Shown: piece after piece, positions 37,021 to 46,316 of the stretch
How positions within the stretch are numbered: the stretch's first letter is position 1
Layout: each line of letters opens with the position of its first letter
From: Pseudomonadota bacterium
Lineage (GTDB): Bacteria; Pseudomonadota; Gammaproteobacteria; Burkholderiales; SG8-39
Length of the DNA: 46,524 nt
Direction of reading: 5' to 3'
Assembly: GCA_025352885.1 (NCBI GenBank)
Contig: JANXRZ010000053.1
Location: 1-46,524 of the forward strand
The notes under the pieces: model-generated
What the model was told of the DNA's origin: nothing
What the model saw: only the letters and a program-made list of their open reading frames with translations
Database searches by the model: none
Program-made: the position numbers and the translations under genes

Positions 37021-37050
37021 TTGACAGTGCCTTCCTGCCGCTCCTAGTCT
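37021..37050 (+). promoter_or_regulatory. Promoter of the molybdopterin oxidoreductase gene
   Basis: A perfect TTGACA (37021-37026), an 18-base spacer and TAGTCT (37045-37050). The expected transcription start, about seven bases later, falls on the GTG start codon at 37057, so the mRNA may be leaderless. Confidence 0.5.
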
Positions 37051-37056
37051 CGACAC

Positions 37057-39207
37057 GTGACAAGCGCCGCCCCCAAAACCGTTCCGACCACCTGCTGGGA
37101 ATGCTCGACCTTGTGCGGGGCGCTCGCGCGGGTGGAGGACGGCAAGGTCACGCGGATCGATCCCAACCCGGCCCACCCTGCCTCGCGCGGGGCTTTCTGC
37201 GTGAAAGGCGTCCGGGGCCTGGCAGAAGTCACGTACGGTCCGAAACGACTCCTGCATCCTTTGCGACGCGTGGGCGAGCGCGGCTCGAACCGCTGGGAGG
37301 AGGTTACGTGGGAGGTCGCGCTCGACGCGATTGCGGATGGGTTTTCGAAGGCGCGCACGACCCATGGACCGCTTTGCCTCGCCGGCGCGGTCGGGGGCGC
37401 GTTCTTTTCGCGCGGCGCGATCGTCGCGCTCCTGCTGCGGGCGATGGGCTCGCCGAACTTCCTCATCAATCAGGACCTCTGTGGAGGCTGCCGGGGCGTC
37501 TCCGACATGGTCACGGGCCTCGCGATCCAGAGTGGCGAAGACGTCGAGCACGCAAACACGGTCCTCATCGTTGGAGCCAATCCCCACGCTGCGAACCCCG
37601 TGCAATGGACGCGCATCAAGGAAGCGAAGGCGCGGGGCGCAAAGATCGTCGTCCTCGACCCGCTGCGCTCGGAAGCCGCGAAGATCGCCGACCTGTGGCT
37701 GCGCCCCCGTCCGGGCACCGATGCCGCGATCGCCATGGCGATGATGCAGGTGCTGGTCGAAGACGGGCGGCAGGACAGCGCTTTCATCGAGAACTGGACG
37801 CGCGGGTTTGACGAACTGGCTGAGCGGATTCGCGGCTGGACGCCGGAGCGCGCCTCCGAAGTCTCGGGCGTGCCGGCCGACCTCATCCGGGCCGCAGCCC
37901 GCGCTTACGCAGACGGCCCCTCTTCGTTCGTTTCCGGGCATGGCATCGATGCGGTGACCAACGGCGTGCAAACCTTCCGGGCGTTTCACTGCCTCGTCGC
38001 GATCAGCGGCAACCTCGACCGGCGCGGCGGGAACCGGCGCGCCAAGCGGCCGAAGGGATTCAAGACATACCTCGACCTGCTCCACGATCCGGCCTTCCAG
38101 TTGCCGGCGGACGTTGCCCGCGAGACGCTGGGCGCCGGGCGCTTCCCGTTGTGGGCCGGACCCGGCGGCTGGCAGACGGCTTGCCATAACCCGACGGTCA
38201 TCGACGCGATCCTCACCGGAGAGCCCTATCCCGTGCGCGCCCTCTTCGTATCCGGGGTGAACATCGCGGTCACTTACCCGAATTCCCAACGCACGATCGA
38301 GGCATTGCGCTCGCTCGATTTCCTCGTCGTAGCTGCGCACAGCATGAACCCCACTGCGGCGCTCGCGGACATCGTGCTGCCCAAGACGACGACGCTGGAA
38401 GAGGAAGACATCTCCATCAACGCGCATGCGCCCTGCATTACCTGGACTGCTGCGTTGGCAGACCGCGTGGGCGAAGCGCGTCCCGACGTTGAGATCGCCG
38501 CCGGTATTCTCGCGCGCATGGCGGCGCGCGGCGAGGCCGACCGAACCTTCCTGCCCTGGAGCACCCAGCGGGAATTCAACTCGTTCCTCACCAAGGACAC
38601 GGGCCTCGACCTGGATGAAATCGCTCGAGTCGGCTACGGCGAATTCGCCCACACGCACGGCGATTTCGCCAGCCAGGTCTTCAGGACGCCGAGCGGAAAG
38701 GTGGAGCTTTGGTCGCAGCGCATGGCCGACGCTGGCCTCGATCCCCTGCCCGATTATGTGCCGACCGGTGCTTCAGGCGCGTCGAGCGAGCGTTATCCCT
38801 TCACGCTGCAGACCGGCCTGCGCGAAAAGACGTATCACCATTCGCGCTTTCGCGAGCAGGCGTGGGCGCGCAAGGTGTCGCCGGATCCGCTGCTCAAAAT
38901 CCATCCCCAGACCGCGCAAGGCCTTGGCATCGTCGAGGGTGACTGGGTCAGGGTCGAAACGCCCGACGGCCGGGGCGCCTGCCGGTTGAAAGCTTCGGTG
39001 ACCGAGGCGACCGAGCCCGGCATCGTGGCGACGGGCATGGGGTGGTGGTTGCCTGAAGCCGAGGGGCCGGAATACGGCGCCCTTGACATCAACATCAATG
39101 CGGCGCTGAGCTACTCGGGACCTTACGATCCGGCCAGCGGGTCGGCCGACACACGCGGTGTGCCTTGCCGCATCGTAGTCGCCGCTAAGGCGCAGCCCGT
39201 CGTCTAG
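37057..39207 (+). CDS. Molybdopterin (bis-MGD) oxidoreductase with [4Fe-4S] site
   Basis: A 716-residue soluble catalytic subunit of the DMSO-reductase family. Four cysteines for the N-terminal cluster are at 13, 16, 20 and 48 (TTCWECSTLC...GAFCVKG). Further conserved parts are NFLINQDLCGGCRGVSD (135-150), where the molybdenum ligand is expected, VLIVGANPHAANPV, and the C-terminal MoCo-dinucleotide domain (LQTGLREKTYHHSRFREQAW; GDWVRVETPDGRG). There is no twin-arginine signal, so it is cytoplasmic. No electron-transfer subunit is adjacent and the substrate is unknown. GTG 37057 is forced: an in-frame TAG lies four codons upstream and no other start precedes the cysteines. Confidence 0.93.
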   Translation: MTSAAPKTVPTTCWECSTLCGALARVEDGKVTRIDPNPAHPASRGAFCVKGVRGLAEVTYGPKRLLHPLRRVGERGSNRWEEVTWEVALDAIADGFSKARTTHGPLCLAGAVGGAFFSRGAIVALLLRAMGSPNFLINQDLCGGCRGVSDMVTGLAIQSGEDVEHANTVLIVGANPHAANPVQWTRIKEAKARGAKIVVLDPLRSEAAKIADLWLRPRPGTDAAIAMAMMQVLVEDGRQDSAFIENWTRGFDELAERIRGWTPERASEVSGVPADLIRAAARAYADGPSSFVSGHGIDAVTNGVQTFRAFHCLVAISGNLDRRGGNRRAKRPKGFKTYLDLLHDPAFQLPADVARETLGAGRFPLWAGPGGWQTACHNPTVIDAILTGEPYPVRALFVSGVNIAVTYPNSQRTIEALRSLDFLVVAAHSMNPTAALADIVLPKTTTLEEEDISINAHAPCITWTAALADRVGEARPDVEIAAGILARMAARGEADRTFLPWSTQREFNSFLTKDTGLDLDEIARVGYGEFAHTHGDFASQVFRTPSGKVELWSQRMADAGLDPLPDYVPTGASGASSERYPFTLQTGLREKTYHHSRFREQAWARKVSPDPLLKIHPQTAQGLGIVEGDWVRVETPDGRGACRLKASVTEATEPGIVATGMGWWLPEAEGPEYGALDININAALSYSGPYDPASGSADTRGVPCRIVVAAKAQPVV

Positions 39208-39980
39208 CCGACGACCTGGCCTTCGATCACGCGGCCGCCGGGAACCGGGCCGGGGGGCACCGTAGCGCCCCGCAGTTCGCGAAGGCTGCTGAGGCAAAAA
39301 TGAATGAAGGCCAGCGCGAACAGGACCGGCGCAAAGAAGCCGACTATGGGGACGTAGGCCACCAGCGCGAGCACCAGGCCGAGCATCAGGAGGCTGCCGC
39401 GGTGCGACGAGAAGATCGCCTTCATCTCCTGCGGAGTCGCGTGCTCGGCAAGCGCGTCATAGCGCAGGAGCTTCTGGTTCACCCAGGCCATGACCGCAAC
39501 CGGGACGATCGCCCAGAGCGGCGGGATCAGCATGAGCGGCAGCGTCACGAGGAACAACAGGACCATTCCGCAGAGGGCGACCACGCCGTTCCATACGCTG
39601 CCCGCCGTGCCACCGCCATGCCGGCGAGCGAGCGCGGGGTAATGCCTCTCGGCGACGTGGTTGACCATCGCCTCCATGCCGACCACACCTAGAATCAGGA
39701 GCGCCGTGAGGTAGACGAGCGGCACGAACAGCAGGATCAGCATGACGTGCGCGGAAAAGAGTGTGATCGCGGAAAAATCGTATGGCAAATACGCGGTCAG
39801 CGGCTGGACCAGCCGGCCGAGCTGGCCGGCGATCCATGCGGCCGTCTTCACCCACAACGCAAGGCCAACCGCGCCCCAGAGCACAAGGGACACCAGCACG
39901 GGCCAAATCATCAGCCAGATCATGCGCCGGTTGAACAGGCTCACTACCGCGAGAAACAGGGATTTTCCGATGCCTATCAT
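39204..39980 (-). CDS. EI24/CysZ-like inner-membrane protein
   Basis: A 258-residue membrane protein with about four to six helices, of the EI24 family that includes the sulfate permease CysZ. MIGIGKSLFLAVVSLFNRRMIWLMIWPVLVSL and the central LPLMLIPPLWAIVPVAVMAWVNQKLLRYDALAEHAT are typical of the proteobacterial EI24 group. The C-terminus is proline- and glycine-rich. The stop interlocks (CTAG) with that of the molybdopterin enzyme. A sulfate role cannot be claimed from sequence alone. Confidence 0.88.
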   Translation of the reverse strand: MIGIGKSLFLAVVSLFNRRMIWLMIWPVLVSLVLWGAVGLALWVKTAAWIAGQLGRLVQPLTAYLPYDFSAITLFSAHVMLILLFVPLVYLTALLILGVVGMEAMVNHVAERHYPALARRHGGGTAGSVWNGVVALCGMVLLFLVTLPLMLIPPLWAIVPVAVMAWVNQKLLRYDALAEHATPQEMKAIFSSHRGSLLMLGLVLALVAYVPIVGFFAPVLFALAFIHFCLSSLRELRGATVPPGPVPGGRVIEGQVVG

Positions 39981-40016
39981 GGGTCCGATGCTAACATTCG
40001 CGCCCTTTCAGCCACT

Positions 40017-41234
40017 GTGGGTCAGCACACCTTGAGCGCACGACCGCTCCTCGGATCCAGCGAAGGCTGGTCCCTCGAACCGATTGCCGCGTGGCTGTTT
40101 CGTGAAGGCCGCTATGTGCAGGATGCGGTGACGCTCATCGCCGAGCTTGCCGGGCAGCTCGATGAAGCGGGCGCGAGCATCGATCGGATTCGCCTGACGA
40201 TGGCGACTTTGCATCCGCAGATCGTGGCGTGGGGCGTGTTCTGGGATCGAGGCCAGGGCGCCCGACCGTGGTCAGCCGAGCATGGCGTGCAGAATGCGGA
40301 CGCTTACATCGGCAGCCCCAACCAATTCGTGCGTGACGAAAAAGCGGCCTTCCGCCGGCGGCTGGACGCGCCGCCCGACCCGGCCGACCACGCGACGCTT
40401 GCCGATGTGCGCGCCGAAGGCATGATCGATTATTACGCGCTGCCGGTCGTCTTCAGCTCGGGCGTGGCGAACGTGCTGACGGTGGCCACCAAATTACCCG
40501 GGGGCTTCAGCGATGCGGACCTCGAACGCGTCACGATCCTGGCGAACCTGATCGCGCCGATCGTCGAAGTGCTCGCAACCCGCCGCATCACCCTGGGGCT
40601 GCTCGATGCGTTCGTCGGACCGCGCATCAGCGAGCGGATCCTGCAGGGCCAGGTGAAGCGCGGCGACGGCGAGCGCATCGAGGCCGTCTTCTGGTACTCG
40701 GACCTGCGCGGCTTCACCGGACTGTCGGAGAGCCTGCCGACCGACGAGCTCCTGCGGCTCATCAACGACTATTTCGAATACTGCGCGGCAGCGGCGGCCG
40801 CACGCGGCGGCGAAATCCTCCAGTTCATCGGCGACGCGATCCTGATCGTGTTCGAGATCCCGTCGCCGGACAAGGAAACCGAAGTGTGCGAGTCGGCGCT
40901 CGATGCCGCGATCGATGCGTTCGATTCGCTCGCCGTGGTGAACCACCGCCGGCGCCACGCCAAGGAACAGCAGATCGAATTCGGCCTCGGCCTGCATCTG
41001 GGCCAGGTCACCCACGCGAACGTCGGCTCGCCCGGTCGGCTTGCGTTCAACGTCGTCGGGCCCGCGGTGAACATGACGGCGCGCATCCAATCGCTCACCA
41101 AGGAGACCGGCGAACCGCTGCTGGTGTCGCAGCGCTTTGCAAAATTGGTCAAGCGACCCTTGCGCAGCGTAGGCAGTTTCAACCTGCGGGGTATCGAGGG
41201 CGCGCAGGAGCTCTTTACGCCTGTGGAACTCTGA
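40017..41234 (+). CDS. Class III adenylate/guanylate cyclase
   Basis: About 405 residues: an N-terminal ~210-residue region resembling a GAF-like sensor, then a class III cyclase domain. The metal-binding aspartates are in FWYSDLRGFTGLSE and LQFIGDAILIVFEI. The transition-state Asn and Arg are in NVVGPAVNMTARIQSL. No membrane helix is seen, so it is a soluble sensor cyclase. The substrate (ATP or GTP) is not certain. No ATG lies near the start; GTG 40017 is taken, and TTG 40032 is possible. Six bases separate its stop from that of the convergent hrpA. Confidence 0.92.
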   Translation: MGQHTLSARPLLGSSEGWSLEPIAAWLFREGRYVQDAVTLIAELAGQLDEAGASIDRIRLTMATLHPQIVAWGVFWDRGQGARPWSAEHGVQNADAYIGSPNQFVRDEKAAFRRRLDAPPDPADHATLADVRAEGMIDYYALPVVFSSGVANVLTVATKLPGGFSDADLERVTILANLIAPIVEVLATRRITLGLLDAFVGPRISERILQGQVKRGDGERIEAVFWYSDLRGFTGLSESLPTDELLRLINDYFEYCAAAAAARGGEILQFIGDAILIVFEIPSPDKETEVCESALDAAIDAFDSLAVVNHRRRHAKEQQIEFGLGLHLGQVTHANVGSPGRLAFNVVGPAVNMTARIQSLTKETGEPLLVSQRFAKLVKRPLRSVGSFNLRGIEGAQELFTPVEL

Positions 41235-41240
41235 GGTCCT

Positions 41241-44200
41241 CTAGCGGATTGTTTGCCAGAGCTTCGCCAGTCGCTTGACCGACACCGGCACCGGCGTCCT
41301 CAGCTCCTGCGCAAACAACGAGACGCGCAATTCTTCCAGCAGCCAGCGGAACTGCTCGATCTCCGCGGTCAGCGTGCCCTGCTTCATGCGCGCGACCGAT
41401 TCGCGCAGCCACGCCGAGTGCAATGGGGAGAACTCAGCCATGAGGCGTGCGTCGCGAGTCGGGTCGGTCCGCAGCTTGTCCAGCCGCAGGCCCGCTGCCT
41501 TGAGATAGCGCGGAAAGTGCTGCAGCCGCTCGTAAGGCGTTTGCGAGATGAAGCGAGTGCCGAGCAGCCGGGCGATTTGTTGCTTCACATCGTCCGCCGC
41601 AACCGGGAACCCTTTGGCCGCCGTCACGAGGCGCTTCTGCAATTCGCGTTGCTCGCTGAGAATCGCAGTCGCAAGACGCATGACTTCCTGCGCGATCAGC
41701 GTGAAGCGGTTGCGGCCCTCTGAAACGCGGCCGGCGAAATCTTTTGCGGTCATCGGCAGCGAATCGGCGAGGAAAGTCCGGTCGAGCGCGGCGAGGATCA
41801 CCTCATCCTTCATCGGCCCCAGCAGCGGGTCGCGGACGAGCGTCTTCTCCAAATCCTTGATGCGCTCCTTGAAAGCGATCGACAGCAGGCGCCTGACGCC
41901 GCCCCGATGGATCTCCTTTGCGTTCTCGGGCGAGTCGACGACCTGCAGCGTGACCGCGTCGCCTGCATCCACGAGCGCGGGATAGCCGACGAGCGTCTGC
42001 CCGCCGCGCTCCAGCTCCATCATTTCTTCGAGGTCCCCAAACGTCCAGCCGGTGAATTTTTCACCTTCCGGCATGGGCGCTTCGTCCTGCAGTACTGCCT
42101 CGGTTTCTTCACGCAATGCATTCTTGAGATCGGCCAAATTGCGGCCCAGGCCGAGCTGCCGCCCGTGCTCGTCGATCACGAGGTAATTCATCGACAGGTG
42201 AGGCGGCGCCGAGTCCGGCCGGAACGCATCGACCGGCACGTCGACATTGAGCTCGCTGCGAATGTGCCGCGCGATGGCAGTTGCCAGCGCGATGTCCGAG
42301 GGCTTGACCGAGGCCATGAATCCTTCGGCGAACTCGGCCAGCGGCCCGAGCTTGTGCCGCAGCCTTTGCGGAATCGATTTGGCCAGGGTCTGGACCTTTT
42401 CCTTGAGCAACCCCGGCACCAGCCAGTCGGTACGCGCCGCGCTCACCTGGTTCAAGAGCGCCACGGGCACGGCCATCGTCACGCCATCGCGCGCCGAGCC
42501 CGGCTCGAAGTGATATTCGAGCCGGAACTCGTTCGCGCCGAGCCTGAGCGCTGGCGGGAAAGCGTCGGTCGTGATCCCGGCAGCTTCGTGGCGCATGAGA
42601 TCGTCGCGCGAAAGGTGGAGGAGCTTCGCATCCTCGCGCTCGGCCTCCTTCCGCCATTTTTCGAAATCCACGCCGTTATGGATGCGCTCCGGGACGCGGC
42701 TGTCGTAGAACGCATGGATCAACTCGTCGTCCACGAGGATGTCCGGGCGCCGGGACTTGTGCTCCAACCGCTCGATCTCGTGGATCAGCTTCTGGTTATG
42801 CGCAAAGAACGGCGCGCGTGTTTCGAACTCGCCCTCGACGAGCGCCGAGCGGATGAAGACTTCACGGGACGCTTCCGGGTCGAGCGGGCCGTAATGGATG
42901 CGGCGATTCGCATAGACGGTGAGGCCATACAGCGTGCCGCGCTCGACGGCCACCACCTGCGCGCGGCTCTTCTCCCAATGCGGGTTCTCGCGCGTCTTCT
43001 TGAGCAGGTGCGCGCCCAGTTCCTCGAGCCAGAGCGGTTCGATCGCCGCGACGCACCGCGCATATAGCCGTGTAGTCTCGGTCAGTTCGGCGGCCATGAT
43101 CCACCGGCCGGGTTTCTTCGTGCCCGAACCCGGATGCACCCAGAACTTGATGCCGCGCGCACCGGTGTAGGCGGAGTCGTCGTCCGCCTTCATTCCAACG
43201 TTGCCCATCAGCCCCGTCAGCAGCGCCCGATGAATCGCGCGATAGCCTTCTGGCTTCGCCGGGTCCTTCGACGACATGCGGAACTCGAGGTCCTCAGTCA
43301 CCACTTTCAACTGGGTATGGACCTCACGCCATTCGCGCATGCGCGCAATCGAAAGGAAGTTCTGCCGGCAAAGGGCGGCGAGCTTGCGGTTGGTCAGCTT
43401 CTCGTCCAGCGCTCCGGCGAAGAACGCCCAGAGCTTGAGGTACGCGAGAAAGTCCGAGCGCGGATCGTCGAATTTCGCCTGCGCCTGGTCGGCAGCCGCC
43501 TGCTTGTCCATCGGCCGCTCGCGAGGGTCCGCGACTGAGAGCGCGGCGGCGATGATGAGCACCTGTTCGAGGCACCCTTCCCGGGTCGCCGCGACAAGCA
43601 TGCGCGCGATGCGCGGGTCGGCCGGCAGGCGCCCGAGCTCCCGCCCCGTGTCGGTGAGTTCGTTCTGCTCATCGACCGCGCCGAGTTCCGAGAGCAGCGC
43701 GTAGCCGTCGGCAATCGCCCGGGGCGCAGGAGGATCGACGAACGGGAATTCGGCCGGGTCGCCAAGATGCAGGCTTTTGGCGCGCAGGATCACGGAGGCC
43801 AACGACGAGCGCAGCACCTCCGGGTCGGTGAACTCCGGCCGCTGCTTGAAATCGTCCTCGTCGTATAGGCGGATGCAGATGCCGTCGGCGACGCGCCCGC
43901 ACCGTCCCGCGCGCTGCGCCGCCGAAGCACGGGAGATTTTCTCCACGCGAAGTTGCTCGACCTTGTTGCGGTAGCTGTAGCGCTTGATGCGGGCATAACC
44001 GGTATCGATCACGTAGCGGATGCCGGGTACCGTGAGCGAAGTCTCGGCCACATTCGTTGCGAGCACGATCCTGCGCTGGCCGCCGATGCGGAAAACGCGG
44101 TCTTGTTCGGCGGCCGAAAGGCGCGAGAACAAGGTCAGGATCTCGGCTGAAGAACGGCTGCCCGCCTTGAGGTTGCGACCCAGGATGTCGGCAGCGGTCC

Positions 44201-44963
44201 GGATCTCGCGCTCTCCCGGCAGGAACACGAGGATGTCACCGCCGCCGCTGCCGCAGAGCTCTTCCACCGCCGCCACGAGCGCGGCTTCCTCTTCATCGCG
44301 CGTCGTGTCCTCCGCATCGCCCTCGACCGGCCGATAGCGGACTTCGACCGGGAAGAGCCGCCCCGACACTTCGATCACCGGCGCGGGCCGGCCGTTCGAC
44401 CCGAAGTGGTTTGCGAACTTTTCAGCGTCGATCGTGGCGGACGTAATGATGAGCTTGAGCTCCGGCCGCCGCGGAAGGATCTGCTTGAGATACCCCAGCA
44501 GGAAGTCGATGTTGAGACTGCGCTCATGCGCCTCGTCGATGATGATCGCGTCGTAGGCCTTGAGCAGCGGGTCGCCCTGGGTCTCCGCCAGCAGGATCCC
44601 GTCGGTCATGAGCTTGACGAAGGACTCGGGCTTCACGCGGTCATTGAAGCGCACCTTGTAGCCGACCGCGCCGCCGAGTTCCGCCTTCAGCTCCTGCGCG
44701 ATGCGCGCGGCAACCGAGCGCGCGGCAATCCTGCGCGGCTGCGTGTGGCCGATCCATCCGGCCACGCCGCGCTTCATCTCGAGGAGGATCTTCGGCAGCT
44801 GCGTCGTCTTGCCCGACCCGGTCTCGCCGCACACGATCACGACCTGGTGGCGCTCGATCGCCGCCCGGATCTCCTCACGCTTGCCGACGACCGGCAACGC
44901 GGAATCGTATTCTGGGATGGGGAGCCGGGCGAGGCGCTCCGCCTGGCGGTGGGCTGGGATCAA
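41241..44963 (-). CDS. hrpA: ATP-dependent RNA helicase HrpA
   Basis: A 1240-residue DEAH-box helicase, slightly shorter than E. coli HrpA (about 1300). Walker A GETGSGKTT is at 46-54, the DEAH box at 143-146 (IIIDEAHERS), SAT in ITSATIDAEKF, and motif VI QRAGRCGRVADG. The HA2 and OB-fold domains and the long HrpA-specific C-terminal region (DUF3418) follow. E. coli HrpA resolves stalled ribosomes by pulling on mRNA. The first in-frame start is TTG 44963. No operon partner. Confidence 0.96.
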   Translation of the reverse strand: MIPAHRQAERLARLPIPEYDSALPVVGKREEIRAAIERHQVVIVCGETGSGKTTQLPKILLEMKRGVAGWIGHTQPRRIAARSVAARIAQELKAELGGAVGYKVRFNDRVKPESFVKLMTDGILLAETQGDPLLKAYDAIIIDEAHERSLNIDFLLGYLKQILPRRPELKLIITSATIDAEKFANHFGSNGRPAPVIEVSGRLFPVEVRYRPVEGDAEDTTRDEEEAALVAAVEELCGSGGGDILVFLPGEREIRTAADILGRNLKAGSRSSAEILTLFSRLSAAEQDRVFRIGGQRRIVLATNVAETSLTVPGIRYVIDTGYARIKRYSYRNKVEQLRVEKISRASAAQRAGRCGRVADGICIRLYDEDDFKQRPEFTDPEVLRSSLASVILRAKSLHLGDPAEFPFVDPPAPRAIADGYALLSELGAVDEQNELTDTGRELGRLPADPRIARMLVAATREGCLEQVLIIAAALSVADPRERPMDKQAAADQAQAKFDDPRSDFLAYLKLWAFFAGALDEKLTNRKLAALCRQNFLSIARMREWREVHTQLKVVTEDLEFRMSSKDPAKPEGYRAIHRALLTGLMGNVGMKADDDSAYTGARGIKFWVHPGSGTKKPGRWIMAAELTETTRLYARCVAAIEPLWLEELGAHLLKKTRENPHWEKSRAQVVAVERGTLYGLTVYANRRIHYGPLDPEASREVFIRSALVEGEFETRAPFFAHNQKLIHEIERLEHKSRRPDILVDDELIHAFYDSRVPERIHNGVDFEKWRKEAEREDAKLLHLSRDDLMRHEAAGITTDAFPPALRLGANEFRLEYHFEPGSARDGVTMAVPVALLNQVSAARTDWLVPGLLKEKVQTLAKSIPQRLRHKLGPLAEFAEGFMASVKPSDIALATAIARHIRSELNVDVPVDAFRPDSAPPHLSMNYLVIDEHGRQLGLGRNLADLKNALREETEAVLQDEAPMPEGEKFTGWTFGDLEEMMELERGGQTLVGYPALVDAGDAVTLQVVDSPENAKEIHRGGVRRLLSIAFKERIKDLEKTLVRDPLLGPMKDEVILAALDRTFLADSLPMTAKDFAGRVSEGRNRFTLIAQEVMRLATAILSEQRELQKRLVTAAKGFPVAADDVKQQIARLLGTRFISQTPYERLQHFPRYLKAAGLRLDKLRTDPTRDARLMAEFSPLHSAWLRESVARMKQGTLTAEIEQFRWLLEELRVSLFAQELRTPVPVSVKRLAKLWQTIR

Positions 44964-45077
44964 GGCCGGCGGATTTTACCGGCTTAGCGGCCCGCCTTTT
45001 GTCATATGCGCTCGCCCGTCGTTTGCGCTACCGTGCTTCTCTGCACTGAAAGCATTGCCTCCTGGGGGGAGGACCGC

Positions 45078-46316
45078 ATGGCATTGCCCGATGAAACCAA
45101 ACTGAAAGCGTTGCTCGAGTCGGGCGATGCTCCGACCGACGCGCTGGTCGAGCGGCTCGCGGAACAGCACGGCCTGCCGGCCCTCGGGGCACTGCTCGAC
45201 ATGCTGATCTTTTGGGACTCGTCGAAGGCTCCTGCCCCGCCCTCCGCTTTTCCGGGCGTGCCCGCAGAAGTGATGACCGAGGCGAGCGCTTTCCTCCTCA
45301 CGCCGGGGCACCTTGACGACGCCTTTCCGGGCGGCGTCGACTGGGAGAGGGTGCGGCGCGCGCAGGACTTCTTTGCCGAGCACCAGTCCCTCGGCCTCCT
45401 GATCCTCGGATGCGGAAGCCTGCCGGCCTGCTATTCGATCCCAGGCGTGGCGCAGGTGCTCATCGGTTCCGGAAAGCTCGTCGTGCAGGTCACCAGCCGC
45501 CTGGCCGAGACGATCGCCTTCCTCACCAAGGTCATGACGCCCGGATCGCTCGGGCCGGGCGACGGCGCCTTCGAGGGTAACCTCTGGATCCGCAAAGTGC
45601 GCCTGATGCACGCCGTCATGCGCTGCCTGATGGTCGCCGACCCGCATATCTTCAGCGACCTGCCTGAAGACCGGCCGTCCCACGTGTTCCTCAAGTTCGA
45701 CTGGGCGAAGCGCGCGACGAAGGAGGACTTCCCCATCAACCAAGTCGAGCTGGGCTTTGTGCTGCTGACTTTTTCGTGGATGGTCGTGAGGGGCTTGCGA
45801 CTACTGTGGGTCCGCATGAACGAGGAGCAGGCGAACGATCACCTGTACACGTGGGCCGTGATCGGCCATGGGCTGGGGATCGACGTCGCGCTGAGACCGC
45901 ACACCGCTGAGGACGCGGAGGGCCTGTTCGAGTCGATCCGCGACCGCTATGAAGAGGGCACGCTGGCCGGGCGCCTCCTCGTCGCGGCGCTGGTGGTGTA
46001 CATCATTTCCCGACTGCGCGAGGGCGTCCGCCAGATGCTCCCGCCGCCATTGCTGCGGATCCTCGTGACCTACTTCAGGCGCTTCGGCTCGGGCTGCCTC
46101 GAAAGCCTCGCCCGCACTTTCGTGCGCGCGCTCTCAGGCGCCGATACCGCGAACAAGCTTTGGGTCCCGCGCGCGCCGTTCATCCACTGGCTGGCCGGCC
46201 TCGTCGTGCGAGGCGGGATCCTATTGAAGGACGCCCTCACGCCCGGCGTGACCGGGGACAAGGGAATTTCCCGCCTGCTCGGCGACAACATGACGCCTCC
46301 CAGGCCGCCGCGATGA
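45078..46316 (+). CDS. DUF2236 / MpaB-rubber-oxygenase family haem protein
   Basis: A 412-residue protein of the DUF2236 family, which includes the b-type-haem latex-clearing protein Lcp and fungal MpaB. The Lcp-type catalytic pair Arg-x3-Thr appears as Arg141 and Thr145 (SRLAETIAFLTKVM), and the proximal haem His as His178 in WIRKVRLMHAVMR. INQVELGFVLLTFSWMVVRGLRLLWVR matches the family core. No signal peptide is visible. The substrate is unknown and a rubber substrate is not implied. GGGGAGG lies five bases before ATG 45078. The stop overlaps the start of a cyclase gene (ATGA). Confidence 0.88.
   Translation: MALPDETKLKALLESGDAPTDALVERLAEQHGLPALGALLDMLIFWDSSKAPAPPSAFPGVPAEVMTEASAFLLTPGHLDDAFPGGVDWERVRRAQDFFAEHQSLGLLILGCGSLPACYSIPGVAQVLIGSGKLVVQVTSRLAETIAFLTKVMTPGSLGPGDGAFEGNLWIRKVRLMHAVMRCLMVADPHIFSDLPEDRPSHVFLKFDWAKRATKEDFPINQVELGFVLLTFSWMVVRGLRLLWVRMNEEQANDHLYTWAVIGHGLGIDVALRPHTAEDAEGLFESIRDRYEEGTLAGRLLVAALVVYIISRLREGVRQMLPPPLLRILVTYFRRFGSGCLESLARTFVRALSGADTANKLWVPRAPFIHWLAGLVVRGGILLKDALTPGVTGDKGISRLLGDNMTPPRPPR

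Noticed and set aside
37009..38658. Long minus-strand reading frame (about 549 codons) inside the molybdopterin enzyme gene
   Set aside because: It is an antisense shadow caused by GC-rich third positions. Its product is Arg/Gly/His-rich with no family features, while the plus-strand frame has complete Mo-enzyme motifs.
41907..43067. Plus-strand frame of about 386 codons inside hrpA
   Set aside because: Shadow frame; HrpA similarity continues through this region on the minus strand.
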